Shown: piece by piece, positions 1 through 6,985 of the stretch
Layout of the letters: the number at the start of each line of letters is the position of its first letter
Position numbering within the stretch: position 1 is the stretch's first letter
Source of the DNA: a virus
Reading direction: 5' to 3' (one strand)
Length of the DNA stretch: 64,000 nucleotides
IMG/VR virus record: IMGVR_UViG_3300017729_000001
Location: 26,430 to 90,429 of that record
Position numbers and translations under genes: made by a program
Notes under the pieces: generated by a model
Seen by the model: the letters and a program-made list of their open reading frames with translations, nothing else
Databases searched by the model: none
What the model was told of the DNA's origin: nothing

Positions 1-107
1 TTATTCTTATTGAATTTCTCTTGATGATTCTTAATTATTTTTGAAGCATTCTTCACTGAGTTAGTGCCTCCCTTTTTTCTACCTTTCTTTTTTGGCTCCA
101 TCTTCAT
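1..107 (-). CDS. Lys-rich small protein, C-terminus cut by window edge
   Basis: An open frame from ATG at 107 (a second ATG lies at 101) runs off the window after 35 codons without a stop. The product is strongly basic, with a KKKGRKKGG stretch near the N-terminus. Its start lies inside the end of the zinc-ribbon gene upstream, in a different frame, overlapping it by 29 bases, a spacing common in this phage. Function unknown; the short basic sequence could also be chance, so the call is tentative. Confidence 0.4.
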   Translation of the reverse strand, partial: MKMEPKKKGRKKGGTNSVKNASKIIKNHQEKFNKN

Positions 108-255
108 TGAGTTTTACTTGGTTTAAAATATTTCCTATCCTAGTTGGTATAACAACTGATGTGTTACATGTATCGCAACATCTTCCATCGGTTACAGGTG
201 CTGGGTTGTGTCCATAGCCTAAAACCTCGTCACCACATATGCTACACTTTTCCAT
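79..255 (-). CDS. Small zinc-ribbon protein (58 aa)
   Basis: A 58-residue frame starts at ATG 255 and ends with TAG at 79-81. It begins MEKCSICGDEVLGYGHNP and carries two CxxC pairs (C4/C7 and C27/C30), followed by a helical stretch ending in KKER. Small phage proteins of this kind (CxxC, a GYGHNP-like turn, a second CxxC, then a VI..RI helix) are frequent, and their function is not known; a nucleic-acid or protein-binding zinc ribbon is the inference. It overlaps the end of the HNH gene upstream by 14 bases, consistent with translational coupling. Confidence 0.72.
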   Translation of the reverse strand: MEKCSICGDEVLGYGHNPAPVTDGRCCDTCNTSVVIPTRIGNILNQVKLNEDGAKKER

Positions 256-547
256 TTCTCCTTAAATTTCTATTTATTAACTCTGCTCTGCTAATACACT
301 CTAAGTTAGCAATGTTATCATTTTGAACATTTCCGTCAGAATGATATATCACCCAACCACTAGGAATAGCACCATGATGGTTAAGCCAAGTTGCTCTGGC
401 TCTGGAAATTCTCTTCCCATCGTGCTTTACGAACACTGCCCTTTCGGTGCCTTCGTACCATTGCTTGGAGTGAGAATTTGCTTCGTCTTTTTGTTGCTTT
501 TTTGTAAAAGCTGATTTGATAGCATCAATAAAAGGTAATTTAAACAT
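242..547 (-). CDS. HNH endonuclease-like protein
   Basis: 101 residues. The C-terminal half carries the pattern seen in HNH_3-type phage nucleases: a basic RISRARATWL stretch, then GWVIYHSDGN, then a DNIANLECIS segment. The His of YHSDGN and the Asn of NIANLE would be the HNH metal and catalytic residues. There is no NUMOD4 or DNA-binding extension at the N-terminus, only a short Lys/Gln-rich segment, so it is shorter than typical homing endonucleases. It may be a free-standing mobile nuclease or a domesticated HNH protein. It sits 3 bases from the next gene in a run of small accessory genes. Confidence 0.72.
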   Translation of the reverse strand: MFKLPFIDAIKSAFTKKQQKDEANSHSKQWYEGTERAVFVKHDGKRISRARATWLNHHGAIPSGWVIYHSDGNVQNDNIANLECISRAELINRNLRRNGKV

Positions 548-550
548 TGT

Positions 551-958
551 TTATGATTTATAGGTTAAAATTTTGTCTGGCTTTCTAGCTATGTTCCATA
601 ACATTCTCATTTGAATCTTTGGTAATTTATTAGGTGTATTTGACCTTACGCAATCCGTCACTATATCGTCACCCTCAAATACTGCCATATGAATTCTAGT
701 TGATGTTGGTCTTGAAATTATCAATCCGACCTCGTTAATGAATGTAGGCATATCAACCATTTCTTTATTTTTGTCCCAAATCAAAATGTCGCCTACATTT
801 AGTGTGATGGTTGTTGAATAATCTCTCACTTTAAAATCTGTGCTACTCATCATATCCTCATACGATGTTAGTACAATTTCGCTTAGTCCTATTCGCCTCA
901 GAACATACGACTGACAGTTGTCAAATTTACTTAATGTTACTTGCCTTAATTTTCGCAT
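551..958 (-). CDS. Hypothetical protein, possible NlpC/P60-like Cys/His fold
   Basis: 135 residues. No family is recognised with certainty. The order of elements resembles the papain-like NlpC/P60 amidase fold: an N-terminal DNCQSYVLRRIGL helix with Cys15, a central GDILIWDK strand, then a strand pair with His90 (TRIHMAVFEGDDIV). In that fold the Cys and His are the catalytic dyad of peptidoglycan or protein amidases. No signal peptide is visible, so it would act in the cytoplasm or on lysis. The start overlaps the DUF551-like gene by 32 bases. The catalytic assignment is inference. Confidence 0.6.
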   Translation of the reverse strand: MRKLRQVTLSKFDNCQSYVLRRIGLSEIVLTSYEDMMSSTDFKVRDYSTTITLNVGDILIWDKNKEMVDMPTFINEVGLIISRPTSTRIHMAVFEGDDIVTDCVRSNTPNKLPKIQMRMLWNIARKPDKILTYKS

Positions 959-1271
959 TGTCTCTGTTTTCCTTTTCTTCTCTTTCCTTTTTTATTTCCT
1001 CATAGAACTCATCATGAGAAATGAACTCACCCTCTATAATAGGTGTTGGTGCCCAATGCGTTACATCATGGGTATCAAAATATTGACAACAACCGCATGT
1101 CGATGTTACTTCAGCAAAACTGCCTCCCTTGGGTGCCGAATCATCTGGCCACCACCTAGCTGTAAATACATAAGGCTTCAATCTTCTATCTACTGCCCTA
1201 TGTAAGACAACAACTATTTCATCTTCATTCGGCTTTTGTTCTCTTACACTTATCCAATTCAACTTATTCAT
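927..1271 (-). CDS. DUF551-like protein
   Basis: 114 residues. It opens with WISVREQKPNEDEIVVVL and later has a Cys-rich CGCC motif and VTHWAPTP. The WI.V.E..P....V..(V)...VTHW.P.P frame is the signature of the DUF551 family, common in phages and prophages and of unknown function. A Glu/Lys-rich helical tail of about 30 residues follows the domain. It overlaps the membrane-protein gene upstream by 8 bases, suggesting co-translation. Confidence 0.75.
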   Translation of the reverse strand: MNKLNWISVREQKPNEDEIVVVLHRAVDRRLKPYVFTARWWPDDSAPKGGSFAEVTSTCGCCQYFDTHDVTHWAPTPIIEGEFISHDEFYEEIKKEREEKENRDNAKIKASNIK

Positions 1272-1554
1272 AATTCATGTCTAATTCTTGTTTCAACATA
1301 TGGTCTGACTCAATATGGTACAGCACTTCAATCTCTCCACTGTGTAAAAGAACTTTGTAACCATCATATTCAAATACTTCAAGTTCAGTTCCTTTAGATG
1401 TCACTATTATTTCTGACGGCACCTTAACCTCTTTTATTGGTTGCTTATCCAGTTTTATCTTATCTAGGTCAAAGTGGTTAATGATATATATGTAACCAAA
1501 GAAACCAGCTGAGAATATTATTACACAATACAATATGTTCTTTATCAATCTCAT
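1264..1554 (-). CDS. Single-pass membrane protein
   Basis: 96 residues. Residues 4-26 are hydrophobic (LIKNILYCVIIFSAGFFGYI) and form one transmembrane segment or uncleaved signal anchor. The remaining 70 residues are charged and mixed alpha/beta, expected on the outer or periplasmic side. The start codon overlaps the stop of the macro-domain gene upstream (TAATG). No family recognised. A small inner-membrane phage protein of this shape could be an Rz-like or host-interaction factor, but the sequence does not decide this. Confidence 0.6.
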   Translation of the reverse strand: MRLIKNILYCVIIFSAGFFGYIYIINHFDLDKIKLDKQPIKEVKVPSEIIVTSKGTELEVFEYDGYKVLLHSGEIEVLYHIESDHMLKQELDMNYE

Positions 1555-1967
1555 TAGTTCACGTTTTTAATATTATCCCAAAATTCTTTCGGCAAACTTA
1601 CATTTCCAATGAATAAACATTCGCTGAACATCGGTGCTATTTCTGAATATTCAAAGCCAGCAATTCCGCATCCTATCGCAGTGACGATGTATTTTTTGTT
1701 TTGGTTCACTTTTACATGTTCGATGAATCTCTGTACGAACATTTTTATGTCCTCTAATTCCATTCTGCCGTCACTCGTAAAATCTACTGTTGGTATGGCA
1801 TAAGTTTGTCCTGATTCACCCTCTTCCATTCCCCAATCAGCACCGAATTTCTCATGAGCAATTTTAGCAGCACCACCTACATGTTCGCCTTGCATATTAC
1901 TTCCAAAAACGAAAATCTCATGACTTTTCAAATTGGTTATTTCTCCTATGGTTATTTTTCCTTTCAT
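1554..1967 (-). CDS. Macro-domain-like phage protein
   Basis: 137 residues. The motifs IFVFGSNMQGEHVGGAA, then QTYAIPT, then VTAIGCGIAGF and IAPMF follow the arrangement of the phage-associated macro-domain-like group (A1S_2505-type proteins). Macro domains bind ADP-ribose and related nucleotides; the GSN and GGAA loops would contact the ligand. In this phage an ADP-ribose binder is of interest because a putative ADP-ribosyltransferase is encoded at 58125-60446. Start and stop codons overlap the neighbours on both sides (TAATG), so it is part of a tightly coupled run. Confidence 0.78.
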   Translation of the reverse strand: MKGKITIGEITNLKSHEIFVFGSNMQGEHVGGAAKIAHEKFGADWGMEEGESGQTYAIPTVDFTSDGRMELEDIKMFVQRFIEHVKVNQNKKYIVTAIGCGIAGFEYSEIAPMFSECLFIGNVSLPKEFWDNIKNVN

Positions 1968-2077
1968 TACTTGTACATTAAAATCAATATCAATACTCCT
2001 ATCAGTATCGTATTGATGACGCTCAGAGTGAACGCCATCCTCGACAGTTTGCTATTTCTTCTATTTGACCACTCCAT
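1967..2077 (-). CDS. Tiny membrane peptide (36 aa)
   Basis: A 36-codon frame starts at ATG 2077 and stops at 1967-1969, where the TAA overlaps the ATG of the macro-domain gene. After a basic head (MEWSNRRNSKLSRM) it has one hydrophobic segment of about 18 residues (SVINTILIGVLILILM) and ends YK. Its start lies inside the end of the 45-residue gene upstream. The coupling on both sides and the basic-then-hydrophobic layout support a real small membrane protein; function unknown. Confidence 0.55.
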   Translation of the reverse strand: MEWSNRRNSKLSRMAFTLSVINTILIGVLILILMYK

Positions 2078-2198
2078 GTTCTTCTAAATATTCAGACCAG
2101 TCAATTTGGTCATCTGGATTATTCTCATTCCACTTTCGCCATTCTCTTCTGAGCCTTACCCATTCTGACGTTCCATCCGATATTAAACTTCCATTCAT
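2061..2198 (-). CDS. Small charged protein (45 aa)
   Basis: 45 codons from ATG 2198 to TAG at 2061-2063. The product is rich in Trp, Arg, Glu and Asp (EWVRLRREWRKWNENNPDD) and looks like an amphipathic helical protein. It starts 8 bases after the stop of the gene upstream. A competing frame from ATG 2222 would give a 32-residue peptide; the frame chosen is longer and has more protein-like composition. No function assigned. Confidence 0.5.
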   Translation of the reverse strand: MNGSLISDGTSEWVRLRREWRKWNENNPDDQIDWSEYLEEHGVVK

Positions 2199-2206
2199 TT
2201 TCATAA

Positions 2207-3037
2207 CTAACTTTGTATTTCATGAATTAAACCTCTTTTGAAAAAACCAAAGAACTCATCTTTGCCTCCTTTAGAAATCGTGCCTGAAAATATCAGGGTG
2301 GTTTCTTCTTTTAGTGCTTCCAATTCTGTATTCACTCCGACCTTGCCCCAACACTTCCATCCGTCAACATGCTTCAGTAAAAGTGCGGTGTACTCACCCC
2401 ATTCTGTTACTTTAGGCTTGGCACTAATTAAGGTCATCTCAACTTTCTTCAACCTACCCTCAACAACTGGCTTAGCATCCTTATTCTCTGCCTTTCGCTT
2501 TTCAGCCCACTCCTTTGCTTGGACATCTAGCTTAATGGCTAGAGCCACTTGCTTTTCGCTCAGACTTCCGTATTGTCTCAACTTGCTTTTTAAGTCCTTA
2601 CTGATATTATGTTCGCACTCTAATGCTTCTTCAAGACCAGCATTATCAGCATAAAACTTTTTCATCGCAAGTTCCTTGGCTAACTTTTTACGCTTGGCCA
2701 TCGACACTTCTTTCATTCGGTCAACTTTCTCGCTACTGAAGTTTGCTAAATCATTACCACATTCACTTCCTAGAACATGGATAGAGCCATTTTCGTGTTG
2801 AGCAACTACGATATATCTGATATGGGTGTTACAGGCATTACATTGCGTCTTATAATGTACCATCTCAATCATCTTCTGATAAACATCATCCTCAACTTTT
2901 ATCTCCAAGTCAACTTCTGCTTCCCAATCGCATATACTACCATCGAAATCTAGCACTGGTGTTCTGTATCCGTACCCAACGACAGCGAACTCACTCGCCA
3001 TCATTCGGTCATTTCCTATGTATTCAAAATTTTCCAT
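2207..3037 (-). CDS. Zinc-binding, OB-like phage protein
   Basis: 276 residues. Residues 65-100 hold a possible treble-clef or zinc site: CNACNTHIRY, then a beta pair, then GSECGNDLANF. A basic helical region (about 110-190) follows. The last 75 residues (TLISAKPKVTEWGEYTALLLKHVDGWKCWGKV, then GTISKGGKDEFFGFFKRG) alternate beta strands in the way an OB fold does. Similar phage proteins are usually left hypothetical; a nucleic-acid-binding role is an inference from the zinc site plus OB-like tail. It is followed closely by two tiny genes. Confidence 0.65.
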   Translation of the reverse strand: MENFEYIGNDRMMASEFAVVGYGYRTPVLDFDGSICDWEAEVDLEIKVEDDVYQKMIEMVHYKTQCNACNTHIRYIVVAQHENGSIHVLGSECGNDLANFSSEKVDRMKEVSMAKRKKLAKELAMKKFYADNAGLEEALECEHNISKDLKSKLRQYGSLSEKQVALAIKLDVQAKEWAEKRKAENKDAKPVVEGRLKKVEMTLISAKPKVTEWGEYTALLLKHVDGWKCWGKVGVNTELEALKEETTLIFSGTISKGGKDEFFGFFKRGLIHEIQS

Positions 3038-3045
3038 CTTTAAAA

Positions 3046-3837
3046 TTATTTATTTGGGTTCATGATAGCATCAGTCAACTCTGGCTGAAACTCGTTACAT
3101 ATTTCTATCATTCTAACATCATCTATCATCTCAGGTGTGATAGGTGCTAACTGCTTTTTCCAAGACTTATTGAATGCCTCTCTTCCCATCGTCACCCCTC
3201 GCTTTTCAACTCGCTTTCCGACCTCGTATGTCGTTGTCCCATTTCCTGTGCTTACGCCACCAATATTATTATTGTAGTGGTCAGTCACGCAGTTAGAATC
3301 GAATGAACATCTGAATGTTAAATCGTGGTTCATTCTATATGTGACTGTCGTTCCCTCTAGTGCTTTGAAGTGTCGATAACCTCCAGCCGTTTCATAACAG
3401 TCCGCATCACCATCTTCGTAATCAGCAGTCAGTTTTCCTGTCCCAATGAATTGGTCATCGGCATGTTTAGTGTTTAGGAACATGACTCCATTTTGCTCAT
3501 AGGTTATTTTGTTAGTTGTTGATAGGTGCTTAACAAATCTGATACGTTCGCATATCTCAGCAACTTCCTTAACAGCATTAAACAAAAAGTTGACGTTGAT
3601 GTCTCCATCATCCTCATTTGGGTTGTAGCAGTTTCTGATAATGTTACTTACAGCACCCCAAACGTCACCATCATAAGAACTAAAAAATTGAAAATCTTCA
3701 TTCTTGTTTTTGATAGCCCCAGCAATGTAGCCTTTCACATTATCCACACTTGGATAAAATAATTGCTTGTGTAATTTACGACCACCTGTGCTACTGGTCT
3801 TGTTCGTTTCGTGATTGTATGTGATATTCTTTTCCAT
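3046..3837 (-). CDS. Hypothetical protein
   Basis: 263 residues, not recognised. It has a charged N-terminus, an acidic NPNEDDGDINV segment near residue 80 and a Gly/Thr-rich stretch (GGVSTGNGTTTYEVGKRV) near 200. No signal peptide or membrane segment is visible. The gene begins 20 bases after the T-run of the hairpin terminator at 3858-3889, so it may have its own promoter or be read by readthrough. Confidence 0.6.
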   Translation of the reverse strand: MEKNITYNHETNKTSSTGGRKLHKQLFYPSVDNVKGYIAGAIKNKNEDFQFFSSYDGDVWGAVSNIIRNCYNPNEDDGDINVNFLFNAVKEVAEICERIRFVKHLSTTNKITYEQNGVMFLNTKHADDQFIGTGKLTADYEDGDADCYETAGGYRHFKALEGTTVTYRMNHDLTFRCSFDSNCVTDHYNNNIGGVSTGNGTTTYEVGKRVEKRGVTMGREAFNKSWKKQLAPITPEMIDDVRMIEICNEFQPELTDAIMNPNK

Positions 3838-3857
3838 CTTTAATAAATTTACAGTTT

Positions 3858-3889
3858 AAAAAAAGAGTGAGGGCATTACACCCCCACTC
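3858..3889 (-). terminator. Rho-independent terminator
   Basis: On the minus strand a 9-bp stem (GAGTGGGGG with CCCTCACTC, one G-T pair) with a 7-base loop is followed by seven T. It lies just after the stop of the 94-residue gene at 3898-4182. Confidence 0.75.
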
Positions 3890-3897
3890 GCTCATTC

Positions 3898-4182
3898 TTA
3901 TGCCTCAGCGTCAACTACGTGATACACTTTCTTAATATCTCTCTTCAGCTGAACAACTTTGTGCTCTCGCTTATATAAGGTGATGAAATCTTTACAGTTC
4001 TGAATATCTCTAAATCGAATCGCATCCCCTTTATACTCGTCAGACTTCATATCACTAGGCTTGATGTTTCTCCATATTAGGTTGAAGAATACTTTGACCT
4101 GTGGATAGTAATAACTAGCCTTTTGACCGCATGAGTTAGTTCTTTCGTTTCTTACCTCTTTAATTCTAAATACATTTTTCAT
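3898..4182 (-). CDS. Hypothetical protein
   Basis: 94 residues, basic, not recognised. Sequence is mixed alpha/beta with several Tyr and aromatic residues (ASYYYPQVKVFFNLIW) and no membrane segment. It forms its own short transcription unit: a promoter-like pair of boxes lies 43-73 bases upstream of the start, and a hairpin terminator follows the stop directly. Genes isolated in this way in phages are often early host-takeover genes, but nothing in the sequence names its target. Confidence 0.6.
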   Translation of the reverse strand: MKNVFRIKEVRNERTNSCGQKASYYYPQVKVFFNLIWRNIKPSDMKSDEYKGDAIRFRDIQNCKDFITLYKREHKVVQLKRDIKKVYHVVDAEA

Positions 4183-4224
4183 AATCGTGACTTTTAAATT
4201 TTTGTTATATAATTAATTCTGATA

Positions 4225-4255
4225 TAAAGATACTGTAAATTTACATAACGACAAT
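4225..4255 (-). promoter_or_regulatory. Bacteroidota-type promoter candidate
   Basis: On the minus strand ATTG (4255-4252), exactly 19 bases, then TATCTTTA (4232-4225). The Bacteroidota consensus is TTTG, about 19 bases, TAnnTTTG, so each box differs from it by one base. The pair sits between the terminator at 4277-4304 and the ATG at 4182, where a promoter is needed. Confidence 0.5.
4234..4245. repeat. 12-bp perfect palindrome TGTAAATTTACA
   Basis: A perfect palindrome lies inside the spacer of the promoter candidate at 4225-4255. A repressor or activator site at this position could control the gene at 3898-4182; no protein is assigned. Confidence 0.45.
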
Positions 4256-4258
4256 GAG

Positions 4259-4280
4259 TTTTGTAAAGTTTTTTACAAAA
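4259..4280. repeat. Inverted repeat, 9-bp arms
   Basis: TTTTGTAAA and TTTACAAAA form perfect 9-bp arms around a 4-base loop. It overlaps the T-run of the terminator at 4277-4304 and lies just upstream of the promoter candidate. The TTTACAAA core also occurs near 7790 and 25130. Confidence 0.5.
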
Positions 4281-4304
4281 AAAGTGCCCTCACTTGGAGA
4301 GCAC
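4277..4304 (-). terminator. Rho-independent terminator
   Basis: Minus-strand stem GTGCTCTC with GAGGGCAC (one wobble pair), 5-base loop, followed by seven T. It ends the transcription unit of the gene at 4349-4732. Confidence 0.75.
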
Positions 4305-4348
4305 CCTTACAAATACTGGAAACTAAATTTAACAAAAAAATGGGCAAA

Positions 4349-4732
4349 TTACCATTTAACCTTATCTGCCCAATAAGCAGCACTCATTTTTCCTCTGGCT
4401 ATATTCTTACCATGTCTGGCTTTAAACGATGCCCTTTTCTTTTTCATTTTTTCACTTTCACCCTTTTTTGGGTCACCAGCAGTTGATGCGCCTTGCTCAC
4501 CGAATCTTATTGTTTTGACTTTATCACCCTCTTTTGCTACGACCACATGAGACTTTGTCGGATGACTTGGTGTTCTTTTTGGCTTATTAAACCCCTCTAC
4601 ACCTGCTCTTGTCAATCTTGGGTCTTTCTCTTTAGCTTTTTTTAACTCCATAGAGCCACCCTCAATTCCTTTAAATATATTATCAATTCTTTGTGCTTTA
4701 TCAGCATGTATTTGTTTTCTCCACTCTTCCAT
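4349..4732 (-). CDS. Conserved phage protein with KSHVVVAK / WADKVKW domain
   Basis: 127 residues. The C-terminal two thirds carry a block widely repeated in phage proteins, often as a tail domain on larger proteins: RLTRAGVEGFNKPKRTP, then HPTKSHVVVAK, then TIRFGEQG, then a basic ARHGKNIARGKMSAAYWADKVKW region (shown here in pieces). I recall it under a DUF number (possibly DUF6321) but cannot confirm it. It is strongly basic and probably binds nucleic acid or virion components. Its start overlaps the gene upstream by 32 bases, and a terminator follows. Confidence 0.72.
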   Translation of the reverse strand: MEEWRKQIHADKAQRIDNIFKGIEGGSMELKKAKEKDPRLTRAGVEGFNKPKRTPSHPTKSHVVVAKEGDKVKTIRFGEQGASTAGDPKKGESEKMKKKRASFKARHGKNIARGKMSAAYWADKVKW

Positions 4733-4892
4733 TTTTATCTCTTTTTAAATATTCTTGCCAAACTCTTTCTCTATCACTCTTACTCATTTGGCTGTATCCA
4801 TCATTTACGAATGAAGCAAATTGTATTGCCTCCCTTTTTATTTGAATCGTATGAAGCAACTCTAATGCGTAAACAACATCTTTTTCAGCCAT
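4701..4892 (-). CDS. Small hypothetical protein (63 aa)
   Basis: 63 residues, charged and mostly helical in appearance (MAEKDVVYALELLHTIQIKR at the N-terminus). It fills the space between the 371-residue gene and the conserved basic protein, overlapping the latter by 32 bases. No family recognised. Confidence 0.5.
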   Translation of the reverse strand: MAEKDVVYALELLHTIQIKREAIQFASFVNDGYSQMSKSDRERVWQEYLKRDKNGRVEKTNTC

Positions 4893-4909
4893 GATAATAT
4901 AATAGTTGA

Positions 4910-6025
4910 TTAATTGCGTTTTTTATTCGCATTTGCTGTGTCGGCATCTATATTTGACTTGGTATTTTTCATTGCCTGTTTCTTCGCCTTTAATTTAGCA
5001 ATCATTTTTTCCTTAGCACTCATAGCTTTCTCCACATCCTTTTCATTTTGCTCTTCTTCAACAACCACGGCATCCTGAACTTCCATATCACGCTGTACCT
5101 GATACTTCTTAATTTTTTCAAAATTGTAATTCATCTGACTTGGAAATGTCGTTTCACCATCATCGTCATTTTCATCAAAGTCACCTAACACATTGCTGAA
5201 CTTCGCATAAAATGATTGATTGAGTGAATAGATTAACTTGATAGGGTTGATGTTCATCCTAGCTGATACCCTACCCAAGATAATTTCTTTCAAGTTCAAT
5301 GTCCTGAAAACTTCATCCCTCAAGTGCGCTTGAATTGATGCTTCATAATTTACATCTACCTTACCATCAATGGTCAATCGGTCACCCTCTGCCTCTTTAC
5401 GAATCTGCTCCAGAGTTGTTAGCAATAGCTTATAATCTTCACGTGACTTACTGTCCTCATACTTTTCTTTTTGCTTACTGTACAGCCAGACCAGTTCTTC
5501 CAATCTACTTCTTTTTACACCAAGCCTGATATCTGAGTATGATGCCTTGAATTTTTCAATCCGTGTATCAATGTCGTTCGCATATTCTTTTCTGAAGTTG
5601 ATGATAGATTGCTTCTTCATCGGCAACCCCCAGTCCACGTTGACTACCTTGAGCACCTCATCCACTGTAAACATCCTCCCAAAATACTCTATCAATTCCT
5701 CACGCTTGTTATCTAGCATGCCTGAACCTTTCTTCTGCCGACCTTGCTTGTGCCCAAATGCTACCCTTTTTAAAGCAGTAGCCTTATTGTTTATTTTATA
5801 GTACAGGTCTTTTTTCTTCATTACACTTGACTGTTCTTCTACAGACAAATGCTCAATTTTCTTTTGTAAGACATGCGGAAATGACGCCAAGTTTATCTCC
5901 TTACCATCGGACAACTCAAGCATCTTCTTTGTTGTTAATATAGGGTGTTTAGATAGTTTCACCCATTTCTGATACGCCACTTTATCCTTTACTCCATCTG
6001 GTACAATTTCTGAGTTCTTTTCCAT
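4910..6025 (-). CDS. DNA-binding-like protein, small terminase candidate
   Basis: 371 residues. An N-terminal charged region is followed by a segment that looks like a helix-turn-helix (about 112-150, REELIEYFGRMFTVDEVLKV then KKQSIINFRKEY), a helical region (about 165-225, VKRSRLEELVWLYSKQKEKY and LLLTTLEQIRKEAEG) and an acidic-then-basic tail ending in NANKKRN. HTH, then long helices with an LE.IRKEAEG-like motif is a layout seen in some phage small terminases, which recognise the packaging site. The large subunit is not nearby, so the role stays open. A separate DNA-binding regulator is the alternative. Confidence 0.5.
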   Translation of the reverse strand: MEKNSEIVPDGVKDKVAYQKWVKLSKHPILTTKKMLELSDGKEINLASFPHVLQKKIEHLSVEEQSSVMKKKDLYYKINNKATALKRVAFGHKQGRQKKGSGMLDNKREELIEYFGRMFTVDEVLKVVNVDWGLPMKKQSIINFRKEYANDIDTRIEKFKASYSDIRLGVKRSRLEELVWLYSKQKEKYEDSKSREDYKLLLTTLEQIRKEAEGDRLTIDGKVDVNYEASIQAHLRDEVFRTLNLKEIILGRVSARMNINPIKLIYSLNQSFYAKFSNVLGDFDENDDDGETTFPSQMNYNFEKIKKYQVQRDMEVQDAVVVEEEQNEKDVEKAMSAKEKMIAKLKAKKQAMKNTKSNIDADTANANKKRN

Positions 6026-6050
6026 ATTTTAAATTTTGTCTTTTTACATA

Positions 6051-6098
6051 TACAAGTTCTCTTCATATAATACTTGTATGTTAGCATTTAGACTTGTA
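6051..6098. repeat. ACTTGTA inverted and direct repeats
   Basis: TACAAGT at 6051-6057 and ACTTGTA at 6072-6078 are an inverted pair; a further ACTTGTA lies at 6092-6098, 20 bases after the second. They occupy the 118-base gap upstream of the gene at 4910-6025 and could be operator sites for it. Confidence 0.4.
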
Positions 6099-6143
6099 AA
6101 GTATATGGTTCAATGTATTTGTTTTAGCACACTTTTCTATATG

Positions 6144-6401
6144 CTACAACTTGTCGAATCTTATTTCAACAGAATACTGACTGCCTAGTTCTTTCAATCT
6201 CTCTCTTTCTATTCCTTCCAAAAAGCCTTCATTGATGATTAGACCTTCACCTGATGGATCACTTCTCATATCCTCTTCATCGTTGCTGAATACTTGAAAG
6301 AAATATCCTGGTTTGAATCCTGGTACTGTATCATATCCATAACTTACGTCAACATTGTCTCCTGTGTTTGGATTAATTCCTATGGTAGTTATTCTGCTCA
6401 T
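6144..6401 (-). CDS. Hypothetical protein (85 aa)
   Basis: 85 residues, acidic, predicted beta-rich at the N-terminus (TTIGINPNTGDNVDVSYGYD) with a helix near residue 58 (FLEGIERERLKELGSQY). No family recognised. Its start codon overlaps the stop of the 191-residue gene upstream by 4 bases (ATGA), which indicates coupling between the two. Confidence 0.6.
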   Translation of the reverse strand: MSRITTIGINPNTGDNVDVSYGYDTVPGFKPGYFFQVFSNDEEDMRSDPSGEGLIINEGFLEGIERERLKELGSQYSVEIRFDKL

Positions 6402-6973
6402 TTCTTGCTATTTTCTAGTACGTCACTAACTTGTGTTATTGTCTTTCTTATACATGTCTCAGCCAGTTTCAGAATCGCTTCAACATCTTCTAGCTTAAAC
6501 CCTGCTATGTACTCTTTCATCACTCCTACCACTTCTATCGTCCATACATCATCCCTCTTCCAAGTTACCCTAGCAATATCATGTTTATCATTAAAAGGTA
6601 TCTTGTAAATATGCTTCTTATCATCCCAAACCCATCTTAGTTTAGGTGAGTCAAATACTACTAATGATTTGTAAAGTTCATCCTTCATTTCTTCATTCAC
6701 TGACTCTATATGAAACGTGACCTTATTTTTCAAATCAACTATTTGCTCTGGCGTTAAATTATATTCAAACCACCTCTTTAAAAACACCCTCTTGTCTCTC
6801 AAATTTACGAATAGTTCAGTTTCGTTTTTATCTTCTAGCCTTATGACTCTCATGTCAGCTAATGTTAAATGTTGACCTATCATTTCGGTTTTTAACACTG
6901 CTTCAGTTTGTACAGTGACCATCCTTTTAAACTCATCTGTTGCGTTCTCCACGCATTCTTTTATACTATCCAT
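6398..6973 (-). CDS. Hypothetical protein (191 aa)
   Basis: 191 residues, soluble, rich in Lys, Glu, Val and Ile, with several beta-strand-like segments (LFVNLRDKRVFLKRWFEY, WTIEVVGVMKEYIAGF) and a helical C-terminus. No motif is recognised. It is in the run of small unknown genes between the possible terminase gene and RNase HI. Confidence 0.6.
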   Translation of the reverse strand: MDSIKECVENATDEFKRMVTVQTEAVLKTEMIGQHLTLADMRVIRLEDKNETELFVNLRDKRVFLKRWFEYNLTPEQIVDLKNKVTFHIESVNEEMKDELYKSLVVFDSPKLRWVWDDKKHIYKIPFNDKHDIARVTWKRDDVWTIEVVGVMKEYIAGFKLEDVEAILKLAETCIRKTITQVSDVLENSKK

Positions 6974-6985
6974 ATCATTTATTTT

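Noticed and set aside
2124-2222. Alternative 32-codon frame from ATG 2222
   Set aside because: It overlaps the end of the gene upstream and competes with the 45-codon frame, which has a better protein-like composition.
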